Origin: Noviherbaspirillum humi
Lineage (GTDB): Bacteria > Pseudomonadota > Gammaproteobacteria > Burkholderiales > Burkholderiaceae_D
Direction of reading: 5' to 3'
DNA length: 64,000 bases
NCBI RefSeq assembly: GCF_900188095.1
Contig: NZ_FZOT01000002.1
Location: forward strand, 186,001 to 250,000
The position numbers and the translations under genes are program-made. Positions 23,652 through 33,779 of this stretch are shown piece after piece; position 1 is the first letter of the stretch, and the number at the start of each line of letters is the position of its first letter. Below the pieces are notes generated by a model, which searched no databases, had not been told where the DNA came from, and was given only the letters and a program-made list of their open reading frames with translations.

Positions 23652-24743
23652 TCAAGAGAAACGTGCAAGGATACGCAAATCCCGCCCGATCTGCTTCACT
23701 TCATGGAAGCGCAAGCGGCGCTGTTCATCCAGGGAGGCGGGCGCCTGCAGGTTGAACATGCCCTGGGCATCGCCGATCAGGCTGGGCGCCAGATACAACA
23801 GCAATTCGTCGACACAGCCCTCGCGCACGAAAGACCCGTTGAGCTTGAAGCCGGCTTCCACATGCAATTCATTGATCTGACGCCGGCCGAGTTCCTGTAG
23901 CAGGCTCGGCAGATCAACCTTGCCGCCCTGATTGGGCAGCATCAGAATCTCGGCGCCGAGGTCGCGCAGTTGCGCCTCCTTGTCCGGATTGGGACGCGCG
24001 GCAATGATCCAGGCGCCGCCGCCCTGAAGAATCTTGGCCGCCGGATCGATTTCCAACCCGCTGTCGATTACGACGCGGCGCGGCTGGCGCGGCGTTTCCA
24101 CCGCTCTCACATTCAGCTGGGGATCATCCAGCTTGACGGTGCCGATGCCCGTCAGCACCGCGCAGGCGCGCGCCCGCCACCAGTGGCCGTCGTTGCGCGC
24201 CTCGGCCGAGGTAATCCATTGGCTGCGGCCGTCGTGCAAGGCGGTCTTGCCATCCAGGCTGGCCGCCGCTTTCAATCGAACCCATGGCTGGCCGCGCTGC
24301 ATGCGCGCGAAGAAACCGATGTTGAGTTCCCGCGCCTCGATTTCCAGCACGCCGGTCTCTACCGCGATGCCGGCGGCCCGCAAGCGGGCCACGCCTCTGC
24401 CGGCCACCAGCGGATTCGGATCGCTGCAGGCCACGACCACCCGCGCCAGGCCGGCTTCGATCAGCGCATCGGCGCAGGGCGGCGTGCGCCCGAAATGGCT
24501 GCACGGCTCCAGCGTGACGTAGGCAGTCGCCCCGCGCAGGTCCGCGCCGCGCTGGCGAGCATCCTTCATGGCCTGGATTTCGGCATGATCGAACCCGACC
24601 GGCTGGGTATGGCCGGCGCCGATCACCCTGTCCTCCTTCACGATCACGCAACCGACGCGCGGATTGGGCATGGTGATGAACATGCCTTTTGCCGCCCAGT
24701 CGAGGGCAAGCTTCATGTAGTCGATATCGGCAAAGGCAATCAT
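23652..24743 (-). CDS. ribD: Bifunctional riboflavin deaminase/reductase RibD
   Basis: 363 residues from 24743 (MIAFADIDYMKLALDWA). The N-terminal cytidine-deaminase-like domain has the zinc set HAE in FDHAEIQAM and PCSHFGRTPPC. The C-terminal reductase domain has KAAASLDGKTAL, RVVIDSGLEIDP and ELHVEAGFKLNGSF. Together they carry out deamination and NADPH reduction of the pyrimidine intermediate. The upstream ORF extension (37 codons) runs into the end of the fimT-like gene and lacks family similarity. ribE follows after 14 bases. Confidence 0.95.
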   Translation of the reverse strand: MIAFADIDYMKLALDWAAKGMFITMPNPRVGCVIVKEDRVIGAGHTQPVGFDHAEIQAMKDARQRGADLRGATAYVTLEPCSHFGRTPPCADALIEAGLARVVVACSDPNPLVAGRGVARLRAAGIAVETGVLEIEARELNIGFFARMQRGQPWVRLKAAASLDGKTALHDGRSQWITSAEARNDGHWWRARACAVLTGIGTVKLDDPQLNVRAVETPRQPRRVVIDSGLEIDPAAKILQGGGAWIIAARPNPDKEAQLRDLGAEILMLPNQGGKVDLPSLLQELGRRQINELHVEAGFKLNGSFVREGCVDELLLYLAPSLIGDAQGMFNLQAPASLDEQRRLRFHEVKQIGRDLRILARFS

Positions 24744-24823
24744 GGACGGGGAGCGAATTGGCAAAGGAAGCGGACAAGCAGGGGCCGCTGGCGGATTGTA
24801 ATGGATTTGCCGGGAGGCGGCGC

Positions 24824-25378
24824 TCAGCAGGCGGGATTGCGCTCGGTGTCGCAAATGCGTGGACGGCCGCTGAAATTGATCTTGATCTCCCGTACCACCT
24901 TCCCCGCCAGGCTGAGCCGAAAGCTGCCGACCTGCGGCACCTAATCGCTGGCATCGATACGGGTGCGGCCGCTACCCTGGTAGGCAAGGTAATTGCGGCG
25001 GCTGTCGGTGAAGGCGCTGGCGAGGCCGAGCGGCGGCGTCAGCGCGCCATGCTGCTGGATGACGGTATCGCCGGCATCCGCCACGCCGTTGCGGTTGACG
25101 TCGATGAAGACCGCCCACCCGGCGCCCCAGTCGCCGTCCTTGCCCACGGGTGCCAGATCCACACGCTGCCCGCGCTTGATCGCTTCAGACCGAGCGAGCA
25201 GGATGGCCGCATGCAGATCGCTGGTCGCCGCGGCAATGCGTTGCCGGGCAATTAGCGCATGGAAGGCAGGCACGGCTACGCCAAGCAGGATGGCCACAAC
25301 CGCCACCGTGATCAGCATTTCCACCATCGTCAAGCCGGCGGCTGGAATCCGCCGGCCCTGGCGCCCTGCTACCAGCAT
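24824..25378 (-). pseudogene. FimT/GspH-type minor pseudopilin with in-frame amber codon
   Basis: The start at 25378 overlaps the pilE end by 10 bases. A prepilin site AAG|LTMVEML precedes a hydrophobic helix (VAVVAILLGVAVPAF), and the body matches FimT/GspH minor pseudopilins. Reading stops at a TAG (24941-24943) after ...RTRIDASD. The same frame continues without another stop for 38 codons to TGA at 24824. That continuation, GSFRLSLAGKVV then INFSGRPRICD, is what a GspH C-terminus looks like. So the gene has a nonsense change that removes its last strand and disulfide region. Alternatives are a sequencing error or amber read-through. Confidence 0.8.
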
Positions 25379-25848
25379 CGCGCCAAATCCCCTTCCGCCG
25401 TTTTCACGCCGGTACTGGTCAAGCCGAGTCGGCCGCATTCCGCATCGCTGAAGCTGCGGTTGACCCTGGGTCCGCCTGGCGTCGCCCGCAGCAGGATGCA
25501 GGCGTCGACGCTCTCGCCGGGACAGGCGATTCCCTCGATCTGATAGGCGCTGTCCTGATGCTTCGATCCAATGAACCACTTGAATCGCTGGGCGTCCGCA
25601 CTGGCGGCGTCCGCCGAGAATTCCACATAGGTGTTGCGCTGGGCATGAAAGCGCTCCTGCTGTTGCATCAGTTGCAGCAGCGCCGACTTCGCTTCGGCCC
25701 GGCGCGCTCGGATGACGATCTGCTGATAGCTTGGGTAACTCAGCATCGCGAGCAGGACGACAATCACCAGCGCCACCAGCACCTCGATCAAGGTCCAGCC
25801 GAAAGAGGCCTGGCATGCGGCAATCGCTTTATTTCGTCGACGCCGCAT
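25369..25848 (-). CDS. pilE: Type IV pilin-like protein PilE
   Basis: 159 residues. A basic leader ends in SFG|WTLIEVLVAL, a prepilin peptidase site with Glu5, followed by a 20-residue hydrophobic helix and a globular part with paired cysteines (ACPGESVDAC, ECGRLG, ARCW). Trp at position 1 of the mature protein is unusual, where Phe is normal. It follows pilY1 with a 20-base overlap and precedes the fimT-like gene, as in Pseudomonas-type minor pilin operons where PilE primes pilus assembly with PilVWX and PilY1. Confidence 0.9.
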   Translation of the reverse strand: MRRRRNKAIAACQASFGWTLIEVLVALVIVVLLAMLSYPSYQQIVIRARRAEAKSALLQLMQQQERFHAQRNTYVEFSADAASADAQRFKWFIGSKHQDSAYQIEGIACPGESVDACILLRATPGGPRVNRSFSDAECGRLGLTSTGVKTAEGDLARCW

Positions 25849-28800
25849 GGTGCCCTTCTCCCCAATTGATCAGTTCCCGCCAGCTAAGCCGGCCTGCTAC
25901 AGAAACGCTGTGAACCCGCTTTCTTGCCTCTTTTCCGGGCGTCGTGGGCGCCGAATCGGTGCCGGTTGCGGCTGCGCCTGGCTGCAGAATGATGCGGTCG
26001 CGGGTAACCAGGCGGCGCCCGGCGGCGCCTTCCGTGGTGGCGGCAGACTGGGCTGGCAGCAGCAAAGGCGGCGCAGGCCAGACCAGCGACGTGGACATGC
26101 TCGCCAGCCGCCCATCGAGGTCCAGTCCGCTCAAGGCATCAAGATAGTAAAGGCGCTGGGTCAGGCTGCCGCATTCCGCGCCCGGCATTACCGTGTTGAA
26201 GATTGCCTTCCCGTCCAGGACGGCTGGGGCATGGATACTGCGTTCACCACGGCTTGCTGCGTCAGGCAGGTCGATATACCAGCCGCGATAGCGCGGACTG
26301 TCGCCGCCATAGCGGAACGCCGGCCCGGATACGCTGTAGCCCGGGTTTCCATCGCTCTTTTTTACGGCGCGGGGTGCGAGATCGCTTCTGCCGAGCGGGC
26401 GGGGCTCCAGCGTCGGCACATCCAGAACGGCGTAAAGCGATTGCTGCACGTAATCGGCAGGATCGACATCCCGGGCTTCCATCAGTTTGCCGGTCCCGAT
26501 CAGCACCACATAGCCGCCGTTAGGCGCGTACACCACGGCGGGCGCGCTGCTGATCGGTTGCCGCATCGAATTGCCGGTGACAGCCGTAAAAATGCGACGG
26601 ACCGCGTTCGCCGGCATCCTGCCCCGGGAAGAAAACGCGTCGAAGTCAAAGCGCCACAGATTGCCTTGCAAATCGCCGGCATACGCAAGCCGGGTCGCGC
26701 CATCGGCGCCCGCAACCAGCGCCGGCGTGCTCAAGCCGTTGGGAAGCGTTTCATCGGCATCCGTAGTGCGCAGCTTGAAGTAATTGCGATTCAACCGCCA
26801 TGGCTCCGATTTTTCCTTGTCGAGCGAGAGCAGAAACAGGGCGGCTTTCGCATCCTTCGCGCGGCGGCCGCTGCCGTCGTTCGCGTAGGCATTCACGCCC
26901 GATGCCACCATGGCGAAATGGCGATAGATCGGCGGCGCCCCGGTCACTGCCATGTTGAAGCGGCCGATGACAACGGGGCCGAGCAGGTTTCCCATATCCG
27001 GATCGTCGCGATCGGAAAACTCCCACAGCGCGCCGCCGGAAGTGCCGAAACGGTCAGGATCGGTTACATCCAGCGCGAATACGCCCTGCCCGCCAGCGCC
27101 AAGGCTGGCGACCAGAATCGTTTTCCAGCCAGCTTCCAAATGCAGGTCTTCCACCGTCACCGGTCCATCGACATAAGACTGATGGCGGTAATCGGGACGT
27201 GTAAGCTCGGGCAGGCGCTCCGCCAGCATGGCCGGAATATAGGCCATGCGTTCCTCGCCGCTGACGGCATCGAAGCCATGCAGCATGCCGTCGTTCGCGC
27301 CGACGTAAATCATGGATGCCCGTTTGCCGTTGCGGGCCATGAAATCGGCAAAGGCGGCATCCCCGTATTTCGGGCTTGGCTTGCCGACGAAGGCCGGCTT
27401 GCTGCCGATGATGTCGCCGAGAAGGCGCTGCCTGGCGCGGAAGATGCCGCCAGGGCGCGTGACCTCGTGCCCCTGCGCGCCGCGCAGCCAGTCAAGGCGC
27501 TGGCGGCCGAGCCCGTCCGACGCATCGCCGCCGGGATTGCGATTCAAGAAAGTCCGGTATGCCGCGGGAAGTCCGGACCAGGAAAACTCCAACGTCGCCA
27601 GACCGCCATTTGCCATGGGCGCGCCGATGTAAATCTTCCTCGCCTCCGGTTTGCCCTCGGTGAGTACCCTGCCCGCATCCCAATCCGGACTGCTTGTGTC
27701 GACCGCCCCCGAATCGCCAACGATGCGCTCCGTCCGCCTGGTCAGGCTGCCTTGCCAGGTACCCGATTGAAAGCCGGCTTCATACACATATCTTGTCCCG
27801 CTCCGGCTGGCATCGTCGGATGCCGCTCCGGTTACCATCCAGCGTCGGTCGCCCACCGTCGCCACCATCTGTTGCAGCGCCGAAACGCGCCCGCCGGTCG
27901 GTCCGACATGCAGGTATGACGGCAACTGCGTGCCAGCGCCGTTCATGTCATCACCCCCGCCGTATTTGGCCGCTAGGTGGAGCACATTCGAATCGGCATC
28001 GGCGACTTCTCCGAGATCGACCGCCCGGGTTCCGAAGCGCACCGGCCGGTCGAGCCGAATGTCATTCTGGCTTGCCCAGTAAGCCAGGCCGGCGGCAAGG
28101 AAGCTGCCATGTGCCGGGCCGGTCTCGCGGGCGACGAGGTCGGTCAGCCCGTTCTGGGATTGGGTGCGGCCGCGTTTGGCCGCATTGATTTCGAGACCGG
28201 CAAGCCGGCGCAGCCATGCCTCCGCATCCAGCGCCGGCAGCCTTGTCGTTGCGGGTTCTGGCACCATCCCGCGATTGCGGCCGTCCGTCTTGCTGTTGCC
28301 AGGCACGCCCCGGTCGCTTGAGGTGCCCGCATTGGCAATCAGCATGAAATCATTCGATTGGCAGGATGCGGAAACCGGGTCGGTCCAACTTTCCGCCGCC
28401 GGAAACCCGTCGCGAGGCGGCAGACGAATGCCTTTGAGGGCTGGAACGCTGGGCTGCCGGCCCTGGAAAAGCCGCGTGCCTTCATACACCAGTTCGCTGA
28501 GCGGATTGAACCCGGGATAAATGCCATCCCTGCCGATCAGGTTGATGTAATTGACGACGCCGCTTTTCCTGCCAGTCCGGTCCGGATCTGGTCTGAACAC
28601 GCCGCTGTCGGGGTCCCATTCAAGCGCCTCATTGGGCACAGGGCCGCTACCGGGTCGATCGTTTTTCATCGGCCCGATCTGCTTCATTGGCGCGCGCAGC
28701 ACCCCTCCGTAGGAATCACTCCCGTTTTCGGGCAACGTAGAAATGACGCCGTAGCGCAGGCGTTGCGCGTTGCGCTGAAGGGCGCCCACCGGTTTGAAGG

Positions 28801-29611
28801 TGCTGCCATAGCGCTGGCAGAGGTCGGGCCTGCTCACAGCATCCACGCCATCGCATGCCTGCACCCGGACCTGAAAAATTGCGTTCATGGGTGCGCCGCG
28901 CGCCTCAGGGAGCCAGCCGGCGGCAGTGCACGTGCCCGCTGCCGGTTTGTCGCTGAAGATCACCTGGTGCCGGCAGGACGCGATATGCAAGGTGGCGGAG
29001 CGGAATGGCGTAAGCCGGTCCGGCGGAGTGCCGTTAGCCGTGACGGCCAGGCGCTTTGGCGGGAAATGAGAAATCAAAAAGGCCGGATCCGCTGGCAGCA
29101 CCGCCCGCTGCAGCACCGTTCTGTTAAGGGTATCGATCACGCGGTCGCCGCCGGTCAATGCCATGCGCAGCAGATCCAGCTTGGATGCGGTCGCCCAGTT
29201 CATGAAATTGCCGGCGAAGGAATCGCCGCCGCATTCCCTGCGCGCGTCGGCATTCTTCAGGATGTAGAAGTACCCCTCCTCAGCCGGGCCTGCTGCTGCC
29301 GGTGACGGGGTGCGGACGACGGCATCCGAAGTCAGCGGCGCAGTGGAATAGGCATAGCACTTGTCCGGATTGAAGTAGCCCTCGTAGCGCATGCCGCGGT
29401 CATACTCGCTCGCGCCCGTATAAACTGCGCCGGCGCTGGCCGGGGTGAGCGCTAGGCCGAGCAGGAGATTGGGCAATGGAGCAGTCTGGGTGTGCCACGC
29501 GGGTTGGCTCAGATCAACCGTTGGCAGCTCCGCCCGCGCCAGGAGGCTCCACGCAAACAGAAAAGCGAGGATCGCGCGGTGGGTGATTTTTCTCATGCTT
29601 GTCGATGCCAT
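25829..29611 (-). CDS. pilY1: Type IV pilus tip adhesin/assembly protein PilY1
   Basis: 1260 residues with a cleavable signal peptide (about 1-27, LLARA|ELP). The N-terminal half is variable. The C-terminal half is the Neisseria PilC/PilY1 beta-propeller: GDIIGSKPAFVGKP, IYVGANDGMLHGFDA, GWKTILVASLGAGGQGVFALD, and AYAGDLQGNLWRFD. An acidic loop TDADETLPNG fits the calcium site that controls pilus extension in relatives. It starts 7 bases after pilX and overlaps pilE. The start at 29611 has GAGG nearby; the ATG at 29596 is an alternative. Confidence 0.93.
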   Translation of the reverse strand: MASTSMRKITHRAILAFLFAWSLLARAELPTVDLSQPAWHTQTAPLPNLLLGLALTPASAGAVYTGASEYDRGMRYEGYFNPDKCYAYSTAPLTSDAVVRTPSPAAAGPAEEGYFYILKNADARRECGGDSFAGNFMNWATASKLDLLRMALTGGDRVIDTLNRTVLQRAVLPADPAFLISHFPPKRLAVTANGTPPDRLTPFRSATLHIASCRHQVIFSDKPAAGTCTAAGWLPEARGAPMNAIFQVRVQACDGVDAVSRPDLCQRYGSTFKPVGALQRNAQRLRYGVISTLPENGSDSYGGVLRAPMKQIGPMKNDRPGSGPVPNEALEWDPDSGVFRPDPDRTGRKSGVVNYINLIGRDGIYPGFNPLSELVYEGTRLFQGRQPSVPALKGIRLPPRDGFPAAESWTDPVSASCQSNDFMLIANAGTSSDRGVPGNSKTDGRNRGMVPEPATTRLPALDAEAWLRRLAGLEINAAKRGRTQSQNGLTDLVARETGPAHGSFLAAGLAYWASQNDIRLDRPVRFGTRAVDLGEVADADSNVLHLAAKYGGGDDMNGAGTQLPSYLHVGPTGGRVSALQQMVATVGDRRWMVTGAASDDASRSGTRYVYEAGFQSGTWQGSLTRRTERIVGDSGAVDTSSPDWDAGRVLTEGKPEARKIYIGAPMANGGLATLEFSWSGLPAAYRTFLNRNPGGDASDGLGRQRLDWLRGAQGHEVTRPGGIFRARQRLLGDIIGSKPAFVGKPSPKYGDAAFADFMARNGKRASMIYVGANDGMLHGFDAVSGEERMAYIPAMLAERLPELTRPDYRHQSYVDGPVTVEDLHLEAGWKTILVASLGAGGQGVFALDVTDPDRFGTSGGALWEFSDRDDPDMGNLLGPVVIGRFNMAVTGAPPIYRHFAMVASGVNAYANDGSGRRAKDAKAALFLLSLDKEKSEPWRLNRNYFKLRTTDADETLPNGLSTPALVAGADGATRLAYAGDLQGNLWRFDFDAFSSRGRMPANAVRRIFTAVTGNSMRQPISSAPAVVYAPNGGYVVLIGTGKLMEARDVDPADYVQQSLYAVLDVPTLEPRPLGRSDLAPRAVKKSDGNPGYSVSGPAFRYGGDSPRYRGWYIDLPDAASRGERSIHAPAVLDGKAIFNTVMPGAECGSLTQRLYYLDALSGLDLDGRLASMSTSLVWPAPPLLLPAQSAATTEGAAGRRLVTRDRIILQPGAAATGTDSAPTTPGKEARKRVHSVSVAGRLSWRELINWGEGHHAASTK

Positions 29612-29618
29612 GCGGGCC

Positions 29619-30248
29619 TCAATCGTCCGTCTTCCGATAGACGGCTTGCAGCACTACCCGGGTCGATGGACGCGGTCCGAAGCCGATGGCTGTAATGCGG
29701 TAGAGATAAGAAAGTCCCGCACTGTCGGCTGAAGCGCCGGGACGGGCGTAGGGCAGGAGTTCGATGATGTAGCGTGGCAGCCGTCCCGGAAGCGCGCCCT
29801 CGCCATTCGGATAGCTGCGTCCGGTGAAATGGCCATAGGGTACCGAGACGGCGGACGAAGGCTGGTCCTCCTGCAGATTCACCGCATCCCAGACGGGCGG
29901 CATGCCTGCATTCGTCGGCAGGCACAGTCCCAGCTGACGGTTTTCCAATCCCCTGCCGCAGCCAGGCAGGAAACCCTCCGCGCTGCGACTGGAGAAAACC
30001 AGCCCTCGACCGCCCCCGCCCGTAGACTGCTCGATATCTGCCTCGGCATCGATCAGAGCCGCCTCGGCCGCCTGAAAGGCAATCTGGCGATCGCGGTCGT
30101 TGCGCGAACCTTTTTCGCCGTGGAGGGCAACCTGGCTGGCGGAGACGCCGAGCAACAGCACGATCAGAAGCATGATCAACGCGGTGGCCAGCGCTGCCCC
30201 TTGGCTGCCCCCGCGTGCCGGCAGAATCTGGCGTTGGCGTGGGTGCAT
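29619..30248 (-). CDS. pilX: Type IV pilus assembly protein PilX
   Basis: 209 residues from 30248 (MHPRQRQILPARG). The PilX N-terminal pattern is clear: GAALATALIMLLIVLLLGVSA followed by FQAAEAALIDAEADI. It is the minor pilin lacking a conventional G|F site. It begins two bases after the pilW stop. The longer ORF start (30488) lies inside pilW and is not credible. Confidence 0.9.
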   Translation of the reverse strand: MHPRQRQILPARGGSQGAALATALIMLLIVLLLGVSASQVALHGEKGSRNDRDRQIAFQAAEAALIDAEADIEQSTGGGGRGLVFSSRSAEGFLPGCGRGLENRQLGLCLPTNAGMPPVWDAVNLQEDQPSSAVSVPYGHFTGRSYPNGEGALPGRLPRYIIELLPYARPGASADSAGLSYLYRITAIGFGPRPSTRVVLQAVYRKTDD

Positions 30249-30250
30249 GA

Positions 30251-31204
30251 TCAACCCCCTCCAGCAGCATTGCGCAGCATGACCGTTGCCGAAACAGTCT
30301 TGCGCAGGCGGTGGCGGCTCGCCTGAGGCAGTTCCGGTTCGCTGATGCTGGAGCCGGGGTCTGAAGCGCCGGCCGAGCGCGCATAAGCCGGACCAAACAA
30401 ATCGTAGCGATTGTCCGGGGCGTCGGCCCGGTTCCCGCTGCTGCCCCGCATCAGCATGGCGAACTTGACCGCCACCACCTGTTTCCAAGGGTTTGCCCCA
30501 ACACCGGCGGCGGGTGTCGCATCCGCCAGGCGCTCGATCTCCCCCGCGGGCACATACCGGTTGGGCTTGCCGTCGCCGTCGGGATCCAGGCCATACAGCA
30601 CCTGGAAAGTCTCTACGCCGCGAACCATGCCCACCGAATTCCAGTTTCCGTCTGCGTTGGCGTACTTGCAGCGCAGTTCCGGCTCGCCGTCGGATAGGGC
30701 AACGTAGAAGATGCTCCAGCCGCGGCCGGCGTCGGGGTCTTCCGGCTGCGGCACCGCAAAGCCGGCGCAGTTGAATACCGTGCCATCTCCGCCAGGCGCA
30801 GGACCGCTGCCGACGAAGCGGATTGCCAGCACGTCGCTGCCGTTGACACCGGTGGTTGGACGGTCCAGCGCCGGACTGTTGCTTTTCAAGCTGCGATCAT
30901 CCAGCCCGAAAATGGCCGGGCTGGCATCGCTTCCGGCAATCAGTGCCGCTCCGCCGCCACCGTCCCAGTTGTCGAAAGCCGCCTGGCGAATGGCACGACC
31001 GATCATTTGGAGGGCGAAGCGGCCATTTTCTTCGAGTTCGGCGTAATCATCATTGGCGGCGAATGCCTGCCGGGTGGACAGCATCACAGCCGTGGCGACA
31101 AGCGCAATCAGCATGCCGAGCGCAGTCGCCACCATCAATTCGACCAGCGTGAATCCACACCGGCGAGTGCACCTGAATTTCGCTTTCATGGTTCGCGTCG
31201 CCAT
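30251..31204 (-). CDS. pilW: Type IV pilus minor pilin PilW
   Basis: 317 residues. The prepilin site CG|FTLVELMVA precedes a hydrophobic helix, followed by YAELEENGRFALQMIGRAIRQAAF, a typical PilW stretch, and a large globular domain with ILAIRFVGSG-type strands (here LAIRFVGSGPAP). The C-terminus lists sample-type loops and ends RKTVSATVMLRN. It lies between pilV and pilX with gaps of 10 and 2 bases. Start 31204 or 31189; neither has a strong Shine-Dalgarno. Confidence 0.9.
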   Translation of the reverse strand: MATRTMKAKFRCTRRCGFTLVELMVATALGMLIALVATAVMLSTRQAFAANDDYAELEENGRFALQMIGRAIRQAAFDNWDGGGGAALIAGSDASPAIFGLDDRSLKSNSPALDRPTTGVNGSDVLAIRFVGSGPAPGGDGTVFNCAGFAVPQPEDPDAGRGWSIFYVALSDGEPELRCKYANADGNWNSVGMVRGVETFQVLYGLDPDGDGKPNRYVPAGEIERLADATPAAGVGANPWKQVVAVKFAMLMRGSSGNRADAPDNRYDLFGPAYARSAGASDPGSSISEPELPQASRHRLRKTVSATVMLRNAAGGG

Positions 31205-31214
31205 TCTGGTCGGC

Positions 31215-31748
31215 TTATATGCTCAGGGCCAGTTCCGGATCGCCGTCTTGTAAATCGGCCGGTTGCTGCCAGCTGCGCCAGCCGATCTTGATGACTAGGG
31301 GCGCACCGGCACGGTGATCGCAACTCCACTTCAACTTGCGGGAGGCGCGGTCCCACGGCGCGCTGTCGCGGCAGATCACCACCCGGGCGCCCGGCAAGGC
31401 AGATGCGACCCGCTGGCGCCAGTCGGCAAGGTGCTGGCCCGCGGCAATATCGGGATCGCAGACGGAGGTGAAACAGGAAAAATCGGAAGTCGGAGGAATG
31501 GCGCCGGGCCGGGCCGCATCGAACTCATAGTCGCCGCCGCCGTTTTGCGGCAGCGGCACGGTGCGGTTGCGCACCATGTCGGCCATTTCGGAGGCAAGCT
31601 GCACGGCGGCAGAGCGATAACCGGATTGCTTTTGACTGCGCAGGGCTTGCAGGACCAGGTTGGCGCAGCCGATCACGCCAATTGCGAGCAGAAGAATCGA
31701 TACCAGGACTTCGATTAAAGTGAAACCCCGCAGCCGGCATGAATACAT
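31215..31748 (-). CDS. pilV: Type IV pilus modification/minor pilin PilV
   Basis: 177 residues from 31748 (MYSCRLRG|FTLIEVLVS), a short prepilin leader and a hydrophobic helix with AIGVIGCANLVLQAL. The next part, AVQLASEMADMVRNR, is characteristic of PilV. It is the first gene of the minor pilin operon. An earlier ORF start adds eight residues. The 137 bases before it, up to the nrdR end, must hold the operon promoter, but I see no convincing sigma54 or sigma70 site. Confidence 0.9.
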   Translation of the reverse strand: MYSCRLRGFTLIEVLVSILLLAIGVIGCANLVLQALRSQKQSGYRSAAVQLASEMADMVRNRTVPLPQNGGGDYEFDAARPGAIPPTSDFSCFTSVCDPDIAAGQHLADWRQRVASALPGARVVICRDSAPWDRASRKLKWSCDHRAGAPLVIKIGWRSWQQPADLQDGDPELALSI

Positions 31749-31885
31749 GCGCTCCCCTTGTCTTTTTGCCAACGAAAAGGTTGCATTTTAGGGAGGGCGG
31801 TTTCCAGCACTTTGCCTCTAGTCGGCAAGCGATGCCCGCTGATCAGAAAGGAAAATGAAGAGTGAGAAATGCCGCTGAGCGGCAA

Positions 31886-32350
31886 TCAGCCGGGCTTGCG
31901 TTCGTGGCCGACTTCGGCGACCGCATCCTGAAATTCGGCGACGTCCTCGAAGCTCTTGTAAACCGAGGCGAAGCGAATATAAGCAATCTTGTCGAGCAGC
32001 TTCAGTTCGGCCATGACGAGTTCGCCCACCTGACCTGACGGCACTTCGCGCGCGCCGCTGGTGAGCAGCTTCTCCTTGATGCGCTGAACCGCGCCATCCA
32101 CGGCTTCGGCCGCCACCGGCCGCTTGCGCAATGCCAGCATCAGGCTGCCGCGCAGCTTGCCGGCATCGAACTCGGTCCGGTTGCCATTCTTCTTGACGAT
32201 CACCGGCATGGTCAGCTCCACCCGTTCGAACGTGGTGAAGCGCTTGTCGCAATGCGCGCAGCGACGACGGCGACGGATGGCATCCCCTTCCTCGGACACG
32301 CGGGTGTCAAGGACTTGCGTATCTTCGTGATGACAGAAGGGACATTTCAT
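31886..32350 (-). CDS. nrdR: Transcriptional repressor NrdR
   Basis: 154 residues. The N-terminal zinc ribbon is [17 protein letters not shown] with a second Cys pair CAHCDKRF; the ATP-cone domain follows ([19 protein letters not shown]). It senses ATP/dATP and represses ribonucleotide reductase genes through paired NrdR boxes. It lies downstream of glyA, a standard betaproteobacterial neighbour, but a terminator separates them. Confidence 0.96.
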   Translation of the reverse strand: MKCPFCHHEDTQVLDTRVSEEGDAIRRRRRCAHCDKRFTTFERVELTMPVIVKKNGNRTEFDAGKLRGSLMLALRKRPVAAEAVDGAVQRIKEKLLTSGAREVPSGQVGELVMAELKLLDKIAYIRFASVYKSFEDVAEFQDAVAEVGHERKPG

Positions 32351-32438
32351 GAAGCGATCTCAGTGATGATCCAGGCTCAACGTTAACATATTTTCACCGG
32401 AAAACCGGCATTGGCGAACCTCGGCCGCCAATGAAAAA

Positions 32439-32464
32439 GGCCACCGGCGGCCGCGCCGGTGGCC
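32439..32464 (-). terminator. Intrinsic terminator of glyA
   Basis: A 10-bp perfect stem GGCCACCGGC/GCCGGTGGCC with a 6-base loop, 11 bases beyond the glyA stop, followed on the minus strand by TTTTT (32434-32438). Confidence 0.85.
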
Positions 32465-32475
32465 TCTGTGCTGCA

Positions 32476-33720
32476 TCAGCCGTAGACCGGGAAGGCGTCG
32501 GTCAGCTTCTTGACGTCTGCCTTGACGCGCTCGATGGTGGCGGCGTCGTGCGGGTTGTCGAGCACGTCGGCGATCAAGTTGCCGACCTTGGTCGCTTCCG
32601 CTTCCTTGAAGCCGCGGGTGGTCATGGCCGGGCTGCCTAGGCGGATGCCGGAAGTGACGAAGGGCTTTTCAGGATCGTTGGGGATTGCGTTCTTGTTGCA
32701 GGTGATGTGGGCCGAACCGAGGATGGCTTCGGCTTCCTTGCCGGTGATCTTCTTGGCACGCAGGTCGACCAGCATCACATGCGATTCGGTGCGGCCGGAT
32801 ACGATGCGCAGGCCGCGCGCGATCAGGGCCTTGGCCAATGCGTCGGCATTCTTCACTACCTGCTCCTGGTAGGCGCGGAACTCGGGCGCCTGGGCTTCCT
32901 TGAACGCCACCGCCTTGGCAGCGATGACGTGCATCAGCGGGCCGCCCTGGATGCCTGGGAAGATGGCGGAGTTGATCGCCTTCTCGTGCTCGGCCTTCAT
33001 CAGGATGATGCCGCCGCGCGGACCGCGCAGTGACTTGTGGGTAGTGGAAGTGACGAAGTCGGCGAACGGCACTGGATTCGGATACACGCCGGCGGCGATC
33101 AGGCCGGCGTAGTGGGCCATGTCGACCATGAAATAGGCGCCGACTTCCTTCGCGATGCGGGCGAAGCGCTCGAAGTCGATGCGCAGCGCATAGGCGGAGG
33201 CGCCGGCGATGATCAGCTTGGGCTTGCGTTCGCGCGCCAGCTTTTCCATCTGCTCGTAATCGATCTCTTCCTTCTCGTTCAGGCCATAGGAAACGACGTT
33301 GAACCATTTGCCCGACATGTTGAGCGCCATGCCGTGGGTGAGGTGGCCGCCTTCGGCGAGCGACATGCCCATGATGGTATCGCCCGGCTTGAGCATGGCG
33401 AAGAACACGCCCTGGTTGGCCTGGGAACCGGAGTTGGGCTGCACGTTCGCAGCCTCGGCGCCGAACAGTTCCTTCAGGCGGTTGATGGCCAGGGTTTCCG
33501 CCACGTCGACGAATTCGCAGCCGCCGTAGTAGCGCTTGCCGGGATAGCCTTCCGCATACTTGTTGGTGAGCTGGGAGCCCTGCGCCTCCATCACTGCCGG
33601 CGACGTGTAGTTCTCGGACGCGATCAGTTCGATGTGGTCCTGCTGGCGCTGGTTTTCCTTCTGGATGGCGGACCAGAGTTCAGGATCGGTCTTGGCGAGG
33701 GTATGGTCTTTTGCGAACAT
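32476..33720 (-). CDS. glyA: Serine hydroxymethyltransferase
   Basis: 414 residues. It interconverts serine and glycine with tetrahydrofolate and supplies one-carbon units. Family motifs are complete: [50 protein letters not shown] and the PLP lysine in [15 protein letters not shown] terminator follows. The 5' side carries a long, structured leader (separate entry), unlike most SHMT genes that have a short one. Confidence 0.97.
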   Translation of the reverse strand: MFAKDHTLAKTDPELWSAIQKENQRQQDHIELIASENYTSPAVMEAQGSQLTNKYAEGYPGKRYYGGCEFVDVAETLAINRLKELFGAEAANVQPNSGSQANQGVFFAMLKPGDTIMGMSLAEGGHLTHGMALNMSGKWFNVVSYGLNEKEEIDYEQMEKLARERKPKLIIAGASAYALRIDFERFARIAKEVGAYFMVDMAHYAGLIAAGVYPNPVPFADFVTSTTHKSLRGPRGGIILMKAEHEKAINSAIFPGIQGGPLMHVIAAKAVAFKEAQAPEFRAYQEQVVKNADALAKALIARGLRIVSGRTESHVMLVDLRAKKITGKEAEAILGSAHITCNKNAIPNDPEKPFVTSGIRLGSPAMTTRGFKEAEATKVGNLIADVLDNPHDAATIERVKADVKKLTDAFPVYG

Positions 33721-33779
33721 GAAGTGACTCCAAACGATTGAGTATGCAAACGAATATGCAAACGGCGTTGCCTGAATCG

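Noticed and set aside
25847-27919. Open frame of 690 codons on the plus strand
   Set aside because: Antisense to pilY1, with Arg/Ala/Gly-rich shadow composition and no domains.
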